DNA of 36,688 bases from Candidatus Latescibacterota bacterium (GTDB taxonomy: Bacteria; Latescibacterota; UBA2968; UBA8231). The position numbers and the translations under genes were made by a program. The notes below the pieces were generated by a model. That model was not told the origin of the DNA and did no database searches. It saw only the letters and a list, made by a program, of their open reading frames with translations. Location: NCBI GenBank assembly GCA_020852055.1, contig JADZBP010000073.1, forward strand, positions 1-36,688. Direction: 5' to 3'. Shown one piece after another: positions 8,411 through 15,526 of the stretch. Each line of letters starts with the position of its first letter. Position 1 is the stretch's first letter.

Positions 8411-9349
8411 ATGTCCCGGCGCCTCGTCTATTTCAACGGCGACTTCGTCCCCGAGCAGGAAGCCCGGATCTCCATCTTCGACTGCGCCCTGATGTACGGG
8501 GACATGGCCTTCGAGATGACCCGCTCCTTCGGCCAGAGGCCCTACCGGTTGCGCGAGCACCTCGAGCGCCTCTACGCCTCGCTGCGCTATGCCGAGATCG
8601 ACTGCGGCCTCAGCCTCGACCAGATGGAGGAAGCCACCCACCGGACCATCGAGCGCAACCTGCCGGCCCTCGACGGCCTCGACTTCCAGATCATGCACGA
8701 CGTCACCCGCGGCGCCCTGCCCCTCTACGACACCCTGGTGCAGGAGGGCACGCGGCCCATCGTCACCATCAACGTCTTCCCGCTGGTGCGCCACACCGGC
8801 GGCATGGCCCCCAAGTACGAGGAGGGGGCGCATTTTGTCATCACCCCGCAGCAGTCGGTGCCGGCCCGCTACCTCGACCCCAAAGCCAAGACCCGCAGCC
8901 GCCTCCACTACAAGGTGGCCGAGCTGCAGGCCGCCCACATGGAAAAGGGGGCCATGGCCCTGCTCACCGACGAACACGGTTTCATCACCGAGGGCACCGG
9001 CAACAACTTCTTCATGGTGCGCCACGGCGAGTTGCTCACCCCCAAACCGCGCGACATCCTGCGGGGGGTCTCGCGCGGCGCCTGCCTGGAATTGGCCGCC
9101 AGGCTGGGCCTCAGGGCCCACGAGACCGATATCGAGCCCTACGACGTGCGCCAGGCCGAGGAGGCGTGGTGCACCAGCACCACCATCTGTATGCTGCCCA
9201 TCACCCGCTTCAACTTTCAGCCGGTGGCAGACGGCAAACCTGGCCCGGTGTACCGCCAACTCCTGGCGGCCTGGTCCGCCGAGGTGGGCCTCGACATCCC
9301 CGCCCAGGCCCGCCAGTACGCCGAACTGGCCAAAACCTGGAAGCCCTGA
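8411..9349 (+). CDS. PLP-dependent class IV aminotransferase (branched-chain / D-amino-acid transaminase family)
   Basis: 312 residues, the usual length. N-terminal VYFNGDFVPEQEARISIFDCALMYGDMAFEM is the family signature (small domain with D..L.YGD..FE). Lys160 in DPKAKTRS aligns with the PLP Schiff-base lysine, and FITEGTGNNFFMV (Glu194) is the conserved segment that holds the pyridine nitrogen of PLP. LRGVSRGACLELA and the C-terminal TSTTICMLPITRFN also fit. It transfers an amino group between an amino acid and a keto acid in the cytoplasm. Members include IlvE, D-alanine aminotransferase and 4-amino-4-deoxychorismate lyase; I cannot decide the substrate. GAGGAG lies seven bases before the ATG. 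Its stop overlaps the presumed start of the next gene (CTGA). Confidence 0.88.
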   Translation: MSRRLVYFNGDFVPEQEARISIFDCALMYGDMAFEMTRSFGQRPYRLREHLERLYASLRYAEIDCGLSLDQMEEATHRTIERNLPALDGLDFQIMHDVTRGALPLYDTLVQEGTRPIVTINVFPLVRHTGGMAPKYEEGAHFVITPQQSVPARYLDPKAKTRSRLHYKVAELQAAHMEKGAMALLTDEHGFITEGTGNNFFMVRHGELLTPKPRDILRGVSRGACLELAARLGLRAHETDIEPYDVRQAEEAWCTSTTICMLPITRFNFQPVADGKPGPVYRQLLAAWSAEVGLDIPAQARQYAELAKTWKP

Positions 9350-11160
9350 ACCGCGCCGGGCCCGAACCCCTCACCAGCCAGGATCTGGACACCGGCCTGC
9401 GCCAACTGGGACTCGCCCCGGGCAAGGTGGTGCTGGTCCACAGCTCCCTGCGCTCCTTTGGCCGCGTCGAGGGCGGGGCCCACACCGTGGTCCAGGCCCT
9501 GCTCGACCTGTTGGGCCAGGCCGGCACCCTGGTGGTGCCCACCTTCCACCACAGCTTCTTCTGGGGCGGTCCGCAGCAGGTGTGGAACCGCGAGCAGACC
9601 CCCTCGTACATGGGCCTCATCAGCGAAACGGCCCGCACCTGGCCCGGCGCCCGCCGCAGCGCCCACGCCCCCCACCCGTTGGCCGCCATCGGCGCCCACG
9701 CCGAAGACCTCTCCGGCCGCCGCAACACCTCCGTCTACGCCTTCGACAGCCCCTTCTACCGCCTGCTGGAACTGGACGCCTGGGTCCTGTTGATGGGGGT
9801 GGATTTCAACGTCTGCACCCTGCTGCACCTGGTGGAGGAGTTGGCGGAGGTGCCGTACCGGTACTGGGATGACCTCACCGGGACCGTGGTCCTCGACGGC
9901 CAGGCCAGCGTGCAGACCTTCCCCTTCATGCGCCGTCATCCAGGGGTGCACAACGATTTCCTCCGCTGCGGCCGCGAGCTGGAACAGCAGGGCCTGGTGC
10001 AGAGGACGCAGGTGGGCCCGAGCCTCTGGCGGGCCCTGCGGGTGCGCCGGCTCTGCGACTTTGCCCTGCGGCGGCTGCGGCAGGACCCGCTCTTCCTGGT
10101 CAGCGCCGAGACCCGCGCCGAAGCCGCCCGGTACCTGCCCCGCTGGGGGGTGCTGCAGGAGGAGCAGGTCAACCGCCACTTACCCATACACCACAGTCCC
10201 CACCCAGTGGGTGAGCGGCTCGCCCGGAAACTGCATCTGCCCAAGGCCCCTGGGCTGCAGGTGGAGGCCCGCCGGCGCCGGCAGACCAGCGACGGGCTAG
10301 TGCTGGAGGAACTGCGGCTGCACGGCGGCATCCACCCCCTGGTGCCGGCGATGCTGGCCTACCCCCAGGATCACCCCGGCCCCCTGCCCGCGGTGTTGTG
10401 CCTGCACGGGACCGGCGAGAACTGGCAGTGGCTGATGGAGGAACCCCTGAGTGTGGACGGGGTGCGGCTGCGCGGCTGGTCCCGCGAGCTGGCCCGCCGG
10501 GGGTATGCCGTGCTGGCCCTCACCCAGTACGCCCACCCGCCCCGGCCCGAGCCCTGGGACTGGTCCTGGTCCAACAGCCTGCCGGTCTTCGGGCACACCA
10601 GTATGGGCCGGCTGGTCAGCGATGCCCTGCTGGCCGTGGACTTCCTCTGCACCCGCCCCGAGGTGGACCCCGGCCGCATCGGGGTGGCCGGCTTCTCCCT
10701 GGGCGGCATTGTCTCCTTCTACAGCCTGGCTGTCGATCCCAGAATAGCCGCCGGCGCGGCCTTCTGCGGCGGGGTGGGCTCCATCCGCCATCTGCTGCGC
10801 GAGGGGCACCCCACCTTCCACAGCGCCTACTTCTACCCGCACGGCCTGCTGGCCGAGGGGCTCGACCATCCCCAAATGCTGCCGGCCCTGGCCCCCCGCC
10901 CCCTGCTCGTCTGCGCCGCCACCGAGGACACCGGCATGCCCATGTCGGGAGTGCAGGCCTTTGCCGAGGCAGCCCGGCAGGCCTATCGCGCCCAGGATGC
11001 TGAACAGCACTTCGACCTACTGGTCGAAAAGGGCGGCCACGCCATGACCCTGGCCGGACTGGAACACTGTTGCGCCTTCTTCGACCAACATCTGAGGGGC
11101 CAAGCGCCACAGCGGCGGGGAGATGACCCTGGAGACCTTTCGCGGGAAGTGGTGAGGTAG
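9346..11160 (+). CDS. Fusion protein: AAC(3)-type N-acyltransferase domain + alpha/beta-hydrolase (esterase) domain
   Basis: Residues ~8-270 match the aminoglycoside 3-N-acetyltransferase family: VVLVHSSLRSFG near 32, VPTFHHSFFW near 65, the catalytic-type His110 in APHPLAAIG, and LLMGVDFNVCTLLHLVEE. After a linker, residues ~300-595 are an alpha/beta hydrolase of the dienelactone-hydrolase/acetyl-xylan-esterase type: LCLHGTGENW (oxyanion region), nucleophile Ser451 in GFSLGG, an acidic residue in ATEDTGMP and His565 in KGGHAM. No ATG is well placed; the only in-frame one (9166) would overlap the aminotransferase by 184 nt and add Arg/Pro-rich sequence. I chose the CTG at 9346, which overlaps the previous stop as CTGA; CTG at 9337 is an alternative. 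It probably modifies an amino group and cleaves an ester in one pathway. True aminoglycoside resistance is unlikely in this setting. Confidence 0.8.
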   Translation: MNRAGPEPLTSQDLDTGLRQLGLAPGKVVLVHSSLRSFGRVEGGAHTVVQALLDLLGQAGTLVVPTFHHSFFWGGPQQVWNREQTPSYMGLISETARTWPGARRSAHAPHPLAAIGAHAEDLSGRRNTSVYAFDSPFYRLLELDAWVLLMGVDFNVCTLLHLVEELAEVPYRYWDDLTGTVVLDGQASVQTFPFMRRHPGVHNDFLRCGRELEQQGLVQRTQVGPSLWRALRVRRLCDFALRRLRQDPLFLVSAETRAEAARYLPRWGVLQEEQVNRHLPIHHSPHPVGERLARKLHLPKAPGLQVEARRRRQTSDGLVLEELRLHGGIHPLVPAMLAYPQDHPGPLPAVLCLHGTGENWQWLMEEPLSVDGVRLRGWSRELARRGYAVLALTQYAHPPRPEPWDWSWSNSLPVFGHTSMGRLVSDALLAVDFLCTRPEVDPGRIGVAGFSLGGIVSFYSLAVDPRIAAGAAFCGGVGSIRHLLREGHPTFHSAYFYPHGLLAEGLDHPQMLPALAPRPLLVCAATEDTGMPMSGVQAFAEAARQAYRAQDAEQHFDLLVEKGGHAMTLAGLEHCCAFFDQHLRGQAPQRRGDDPGDLSREVVR

Positions 11161-11197
11161 GGAAGGACGCGCGGTTGGGCGGTGGGGTAGCGGAGCC

Positions 11198-11226
11198 CGC
11201 AACGCCCCAACGTCTGGGGCGTTGCG
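11198..11226 (+). terminator. Perfect 12-bp hairpin after the acyltransferase/hydrolase gene
   Basis: CGCAACGCCCCA (11198-11209), a five-base loop ACGTC and the exact reverse complement (11215-11226) form a strong GC-rich stem 37 bp after the stop codon. No T-run follows, so it is not a classical intrinsic terminator; it could act as a Rho-independent stop without a U-tract, an RNA stabiliser or an intergenic repeat. Confidence 0.55.
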
Positions 11227-11327
11227 CGGGTAGGGTGGTTGGGGGAGGAGCGAGCGAAGAGGAAAGTCCGCGCCTGGCGAAAGGTCGGAATGGGTCACTC
11301 CCCGACGCGGAACGGAGGAACACCGGG

Positions 11328-12788
11328 ATGTACACCATCGGCACCCAGAAACAGCTCTTCATCGACGAGCGTTTCATCGCCGCCAGACGCGACGTGGCGC
11401 TGACCGTCAATCCGCCGGTCAAGGCCGGCGCGATCAAGGTCGAAGCCACGACCGCGCCGTGTATCGTGGAGCATGAGGGAACCTGCTATCTCTACCAGGG
11501 ACTGAACGGGGCCACCTCGGTGTGGACCAGTGCGGACGGCCTCGACTGGCAGGCCCAGGGGCGGCTCCGGGGGGCAGGGGACGCGGCCGGCGTTTGCACC
11601 GCTATCAACAGCGTGTTCATCGATCCGAAGGACGCCGCGTACCCCTTCAAAGGCCTGTACGAGTTCATCCGCCCTGCGCCGCCGGGCGGGACTGCGGCGC
11701 CGACCCAGGCCACCCAGCCGGGCGGGCTCTATCTGTGCCGCTCCCGCGACGGCCTGGACTGGCAGTACCTGCCGCAGCTCGCCCTTCCCTTTCTCTGCGA
11801 CACGCAAAACCAACTGCTCTACGATCCCTGGCGCGACCGGTACGCGGCCTATGTCCGGGCCTTCCCCGAGGTCGGCGGTCCGTACCATTTCAAACGCTGC
11901 GTGGCCCGCACCGAGACCCGTGATCTCTACGCCCTGCCCTGGCCACACGGGACCAACCCGGCCAACCAGAAGCCGGCCGGGCACGACTTCCCCTATATCA
12001 ACGACGAACTGCCCATCGTGCTCGGCCCCGATGGGGACGACCCGCCGCAGACCGATCTCTACAACCCCTGTGTACACGTGTACCCCTGGGCACAGGAGGT
12101 GTACCTGGCCGTCCCCGCGATGTACCGCTGCTGGGGGTATGGCCGGGTCAACCTCTCCGCCGGCCGCGACCATCGCGGCGATTTCGCCAACGACGGCCTC
12201 TTCGAGACCCAGCTGGCCGTCAGCCGCGACGGGGTGCAATTCACCCGCTACCGGGTGCCGTACCTACAGGCCGGCCAGGTCCGCAACCGGGCGGGCAGCG
12301 AGGGAGATCTCGACTGCGGCCTGATGATGATGGGCATCGGCATGCTTCGGCGGGGCGACGAACTCTGGCAGTACTACCTGGGATGCCGCCGCACCCACGA
12401 GACCAGGGAGCAGGGCCAGCGGGAGGGCCGCCGGGGCGAGGGCCTCTTCCGCGTCGTGCAGCGCCTCGACGGCTTTGTCTCCGTGGACGCCGGGCCAGGG
12501 GACGGCGAGTTCACCACCCCGCCCCTGGTCTTCGCCGGCAACCGCCTGCTGCTCAACGCCGCCTGCCACGGTCTGGGGGAGATCTGGGTCGAGATCCAGG
12601 ACGAAACCGGCACGCCCCTGCCCGGCTTCACCCGTGCCGACGCCGTCTCCATCGACCGCAACGGCACCGCCCAGGAGGTATGGTGGCAGGGCGGCCCGGA
12701 CCTCGCCGCCCTGGCGGGTCACCCGGTGCGCCTGTGCTTTGCGATGCGCTCGGCCAAACTCTACGCGTTCCAGTTTTCGGAGGAATAA
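11328..12788 (+). CDS. Five-bladed beta-propeller glycosidase-like protein (GH32/GH43-type fold)
   Basis: 486 residues starting MYTIGTQKQLFIDERFIA; GGAGGA lies nine bases upstream. There is no signal peptide. The repeated propeller pattern of GH32/GH43/GH62-like proteins is visible: APCIVEHEGTCYLYQGL, VWTSADGLDWQAQG, NSVFIDP, GLYLCRSRDGLDWQYLP, NQLLYDPWRDRYAAYVR, FETQLAVSRDGVQFTRY. The W/F-D/S-DG-W blade endings recur at regular spacing. The last ~100 residues (FVSVDAGPGDGEFTTPPLVF... AMRSAKLYAFQF) form a beta-sandwich often seen at the end of such proteins. I cannot assign the three acidic catalytic residues. It forms a two-gene unit with the URO-D-fold gene five bases downstream. Confidence 0.7.
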   Translation: MYTIGTQKQLFIDERFIAARRDVALTVNPPVKAGAIKVEATTAPCIVEHEGTCYLYQGLNGATSVWTSADGLDWQAQGRLRGAGDAAGVCTAINSVFIDPKDAAYPFKGLYEFIRPAPPGGTAAPTQATQPGGLYLCRSRDGLDWQYLPQLALPFLCDTQNQLLYDPWRDRYAAYVRAFPEVGGPYHFKRCVARTETRDLYALPWPHGTNPANQKPAGHDFPYINDELPIVLGPDGDDPPQTDLYNPCVHVYPWAQEVYLAVPAMYRCWGYGRVNLSAGRDHRGDFANDGLFETQLAVSRDGVQFTRYRVPYLQAGQVRNRAGSEGDLDCGLMMMGIGMLRRGDELWQYYLGCRRTHETREQGQREGRRGEGLFRVVQRLDGFVSVDAGPGDGEFTTPPLVFAGNRLLLNAACHGLGEIWVEIQDETGTPLPGFTRADAVSIDRNGTAQEVWWQGGPDLAALAGHPVRLCFAMRSAKLYAFQFSEE

Positions 12789-12793
12789 CGGCG

Positions 12794-13885
12794 ATGCGCG
12801 AGATGAGTCCGCGCGAGCGCTTTCTGGCCGCGATGAACTTCGAGCCTAGCGACCGCCTGCCGATCATGATGAACTGGCTGACCGCCAGCTACGTGCAGAC
12901 GCTCACCGGGCTCAGCCCGGACGAGTACTGGGCCGATCAGGTCGGGGCACACGCCCGGGCCTTCCGGCTGCTCGGGGTGGATTTCTGCGAGCAGTTGGCG
13001 TTTCCGCCCCGGGAGGAGAGCCAGCGCAGTTGGTCGGCCGGCGAAATGGCGCGCTGGCTAGAACCGGATGCCGTGGCGGCAGACCTGGAACACCACAGCG
13101 CCGCAGCGGAGCAGGAGATGGCGGCGGCGCCTGCCCGGCGGGAAGCGCACATCCAGCGGATCTGCGACTACCAACTCGCCACCCAACAGCGCCTGGGCGA
13201 GCACTGCCTGTGGCTCTTCGGCATGGACGCGCACGGCCCGCGGGATATCGGCTTTCCCTACGGGACCTATGGCTACGAAGGGTTCTTCCTGGCCGTGGCC
13301 ACCCACCCCGAGGTCATGGAGCGCTACTGGCAGGCCGGCGCCCGGCTGGCCCGCTGGCACAACGAGTGTGTGGTGGAGGCGGCGCGGCGGCTGGCCTGGC
13401 CGCGCATCGGGTACCTGGGCAACGATCTGACCACCCAAACCGGCAACATGATCTCGCCGGCGGTCATGACCCGGCGTTTCTTCCCGCATCTGAACCATGC
13501 CCTGGAGCCGCTGGTGCGGGCCGGGTTCAAGCTCATCTGGCACAGCGACGGCAACATGAACGATATGCTCGGGCCACTCATCGACCTCGGCATCGCCGGC
13601 TTCCAGGGTTTCCAGGAGGAGTGCGGCACGCGCATCGCCGAGGTCGCCAGGCGGCGCGCCCGCAACGGCGATCCGCTCATCCTCTGGGGCTCGGTGTCCG
13701 CCATCGACGTGGTGCGCCAGGGCAGTTTTGCCGATATCCACCGCGAGGTGCAGCGGGTGCTGGACGAGTGGCCGCATCCGGGCCTGTGCCTGGCCACGGC
13801 CAGCGCCATGATGGACGACGTCCCGCACGCCAACATCACCGAGATGTACCGGCTCTTCCGCACCCTCGGAGCCGCGCCGCGCTGA
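12794..13885 (+). CDS. Uroporphyrinogen-decarboxylase-fold protein (URO-D family, HSDGN type)
   Basis: 363 residues. The start MREMSPRERFLAAMNFEPSDRLPI is the classic URO-D family N-terminus (ERF..A.....DR.P). The barrel continues with YEGFFLAVATHPEVMERYW, and the strand that carries HxCG in zinc-dependent MtaA/CmuA relatives reads LIWHSDGNMNDML here (His250, Asp252), so a Cys-zinc site is not formed. The end, CLATASAMMDDVPHANITEMYRL, matches the family C-terminus. True heme-pathway HemE is unlikely given this divergence and context. Such paralogues in catabolic clusters probably act on methylated or carboxylated small molecules, but no activity is established. The ribosome site GGAGGA lies in the end of the preceding glycosidase-like gene, so the two are co-expressed. 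Confidence 0.8.
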   Translation: MREMSPRERFLAAMNFEPSDRLPIMMNWLTASYVQTLTGLSPDEYWADQVGAHARAFRLLGVDFCEQLAFPPREESQRSWSAGEMARWLEPDAVAADLEHHSAAAEQEMAAAPARREAHIQRICDYQLATQQRLGEHCLWLFGMDAHGPRDIGFPYGTYGYEGFFLAVATHPEVMERYWQAGARLARWHNECVVEAARRLAWPRIGYLGNDLTTQTGNMISPAVMTRRFFPHLNHALEPLVRAGFKLIWHSDGNMNDMLGPLIDLGIAGFQGFQEECGTRIAEVARRRARNGDPLILWGSVSAIDVVRQGSFADIHREVQRVLDEWPHPGLCLATASAMMDDVPHANITEMYRLFRTLGAAPR

Positions 13886-13898
13886 CCCCGGCGAACCC

Positions 13899-14207
13899 TC
13901 ACTTCCCGCCGCCCGCAAGAAACACCACCGTCGCGCCCCATCCCCCCTCGCCGGCATCGCCCTGGCGGAAGGAACTGACCTGGGGCAGGCGCTCCAGCAC
14001 CGCGTGCACCCCGCGCCGCAACGCCCCCGACCCCTTGCCGTGTACGAGGCGCACCCTGAGAATGCCCCGCTGGCGGCAGGCCTCCAGGTAGTCGGGGATC
14101 AGCTCCCCGATCTCGCCGGGCCGGAAGGTGTGCAGATCCAGTTCGCCGTCGATGGGTACCTCGACCGGATCGAGGGGGTCGCCCTCCTCAGCCTCCAAAT
14201 CCGCCAT
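13899..14207 (-). CDS. Small stand-alone Smr-domain protein
   Basis: 102 residues, nearly all one Smr domain: the DLHTF motif (residues 24-28), then YLEACRQRGILRVRLVHGKGSGALRRGVHAVL with HGKGSG at 56-61. Smr domains, first described in MutS2, are nicking nucleases or RNA-binding modules; stand-alone bacterial forms are common and poorly characterised. An acidic N-terminal tail of ~20 residues precedes the domain. The start lies three bases after the stop of the upstream unknown gene, so the two form an operon. It converges on the URO-D-fold gene with only 13 bp between stops and no recognisable terminator. Confidence 0.9.
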   Translation of the reverse strand: MADLEAEEGDPLDPVEVPIDGELDLHTFRPGEIGELIPDYLEACRQRGILRVRLVHGKGSGALRRGVHAVLERLPQVSSFRQGDAGEGGWGATVVFLAGGGK

Positions 14208-14210
14208 GCT

Positions 14211-15221
14211 TCAGCGCTCCGGTACGATCCGGGCCTGTTCGGCCAGGACCCCGAATTCCTCCACCCCCATCCTGCGCGCCGCGATGAAGAGGGGCGCCTC
14301 GCGCGGGTAGAAACGCGGCCCCTCGCCCCCGCGCCCCCGCCCGCTGCACACCATCACCTCCAACCCCGCATCCCCCTGCCGCACCAGGCTGGGCGGCACC
14401 CCGGCAGACAGGTGCCCTCGGCCGGTCAGCAGGCTGCGCCCCGCGCTGGTGCGCAACTCCACCTCACCGGCTTCGAGGGGCAGCCCGGCATAGAAACTCT
14501 GGTCCGCCAACTCCACCCTTTCGCGTTTGTACAGCGCCACCGGCCTGCCCTGCGGATCGGCGAAGAGATAGAGCGCCGTGTGATGGGCCAACTCCACTCT
14601 TCTGAGATACTCGCAGCGCAGCAGGAACCGGGTATCGGGCACCGTCATTTCGTAGGGGATCTGCACCCGGCCCGGCACCCCCAGGTAGGCCGGCACCATG
14701 GTGCTCCAGGTGGTGACGCAGCCCTCGAAGGACTCCCCCACCGCCCGCAGCGCCAGCCGCTCCGGATCCCAGCTCAGTCGCCGCTCGGCCGCCAGCCGCA
14801 GCAGATCCTGCGCGTAGTTGTAGGAAAAAACCGCGACGCGCAGATCGTGGGCCGCCCAAGCATATTTCCCCCGCGCCGAGAAAGCCATCTGGATCTCCGG
14901 CGCCAGCGCCGCCATCGTCTCCGGGGTGGCCCCGGCAGCGGTGGTGATATCCCGCCCACTCAGGGTGAAGAAACGCTCCCCCAGAAGCTCGCGCCCCCGC
15001 GCCGCCAGCGCCCGCTCCTCGGCCGACTGGTAACACGGATGGTACACCACCATCTCCTCCTCTCCCATCGCCTCCAGCATCTCATACCACCGCCCCAACA
15101 CCGGCTGCTCGTGCCGGTGATACGCCCGCCACAGGCTCTCCTTCATCGACGCCGGCCTCGGCAGCGAGGCAGCGTAACAACAGGGATGGACCAGAAAGGT
15201 CAATCGAGATATGGGGTGCAT
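14211..15221 (-). CDS. Unrecognised cytoplasmic protein of 336 aa
   Basis: I do not recognise this family. The chosen start gives MHPISRLTFLVHPCCYAASL; AAGGTG lies five bases upstream. The frame continues upstream into the repeat region, but that part is compositionally odd. Visible features: a first strand with FLVHPCCYA, a helical region (LWRAYHRHEQPVLGRWYEMLEAM), MVVYHPCYQSAEERALAARGRELLG, a cysteine in SFEGCVTTWSTMVPAYLG and a beta-rich second half (YEMTVPDTRFLL, ALYLFADPQGRPVALYKRERVEL). The end (FIAARRMGVEEFGVLAEQARIV) is helical. The alternation of short strands and helices in the N-terminal third suggests an alpha/beta hydrolytic fold, but this is weak. It is co-transcribed with the Smr gene. 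Confidence 0.75.
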   Translation of the reverse strand: MHPISRLTFLVHPCCYAASLPRPASMKESLWRAYHRHEQPVLGRWYEMLEAMGEEEMVVYHPCYQSAEERALAARGRELLGERFFTLSGRDITTAAGATPETMAALAPEIQMAFSARGKYAWAAHDLRVAVFSYNYAQDLLRLAAERRLSWDPERLALRAVGESFEGCVTTWSTMVPAYLGVPGRVQIPYEMTVPDTRFLLRCEYLRRVELAHHTALYLFADPQGRPVALYKRERVELADQSFYAGLPLEAGEVELRTSAGRSLLTGRGHLSAGVPPSLVRQGDAGLEVMVCSGRGRGGEGPRFYPREAPLFIAARRMGVEEFGVLAEQARIVPER

Positions 15222-15275
15222 GTGGTCACCTTCACGGGAAGAGGCATCAGGGGTAGGTCTTCGGAGCGGATTTCG

Positions 15276-15311
15276 GTCCTCCAAGGGGCGCAGGATTGCG
15301 CCCCGGAGGAC
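15276..15311. repeat. Long imperfect hairpin in the 15222-15526 gap
   Basis: GTCCTCC (15276-15282), two unpaired A, GGGGCGCA (15285-15292), loop GGAT, TGCGCCCC (15297-15304), GGAGGAC (15305-15311): a 15-bp stem with a 2-nt bulge. It lies between divergent genes and close to the start of the unknown gene, so it could be in its 5' leader, or be part of a dispersed intergenic repeat together with the tandem units that follow. Confidence 0.7.
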
Positions 15312-15318
15312 TGACCTC

Positions 15319-15486
15319 GGAGCCGGCCAGGGATGGCCGGCGAGAATGAGCGGAGAAGGCCTACTCCTGGTGCCCAACGACTGGCCGACCAACCCCGAAT
15401 TTGGAGCCAGCCAGGGTTGGCCGGTGAGAATGAGCGAAGGGGCTGCTTCCCGACGCAGCCAAAATTGGCCGACCCACCCCGAATAT
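15319..15486. repeat. Two tandem copies of an 84-bp intergenic repeat
   Basis: Unit 1 is 15319-15402 and unit 2 is 15403-15486. The first 34 bases of each (GGAGCC.GCCAGGG.TGGCC...) differ at three positions and the last 21 (TGGCCGACC.ACCCCGAAT.T) at two, while the 29-base middles are unrelated in sequence but equal in length. Inside unit 1, CCGGCCA-GGGA-TGGCCGG (15323-15340) is a perfect 7-bp stem; unit 2 has the same stem with one mismatch. Together with the hairpin at 15276 this accounts for most of the 305-bp gap; no gene is evident in it. Confidence 0.75.
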
Positions 15487-15496
15487 CGAATATTAC
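15482..15496 (+). promoter_or_regulatory. AT-rich palindrome / possible -10 region before the apiosidase-like gene
   Basis: AATAT-CGA-ATATT (15482-15494) is a small palindrome in otherwise GC-rich DNA, and TATTAC (15491-15496) resembles a -10 box about 30 bases before the ATG. TTGGCC at 15465 is a poor -35 candidate. It could be a promoter or regulator site for the gene pair downstream. Confidence 0.3.
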
Positions 15497-15526
15497 CCCT
15501 CTAGACAACAACCCAGGGAGGCCCCC

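Noticed and set aside
9166-9345. ATG at 9166 as the start of the acyltransferase/hydrolase fusion
   Set aside because: It would overlap the aminotransferase by 184 nt and add a His/Pro/Arg-rich leader unlike AAC(3) proteins.
9346-10160. Clinical-type aminoglycoside resistance gene
   Set aside because: It is a fused domain in a metabolic operon with no mobile element; family membership alone does not show resistance.
11259-11270. GAGGAAAGTCCG, identical to a conserved block of bacterial RNase P RNA
   Set aside because: The surrounding spacer is under 170 bp and lacks the other conserved blocks of RNase P RNA; treated as chance similarity.
12794-13885. Heme-biosynthesis uroporphyrinogen decarboxylase (hemE)
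   Set aside because: Key motifs differ (HSDGN), a second diverged relative is nearby and the context is sugar catabolism; no other heme genes are seen.
15319-15486. Tandem repeat considered as a small CRISPR array
   Set aside because: Only two units, repeat ends of different lengths, no cas gene in the window; equal-length centres are better explained by a tandem duplication with divergence.
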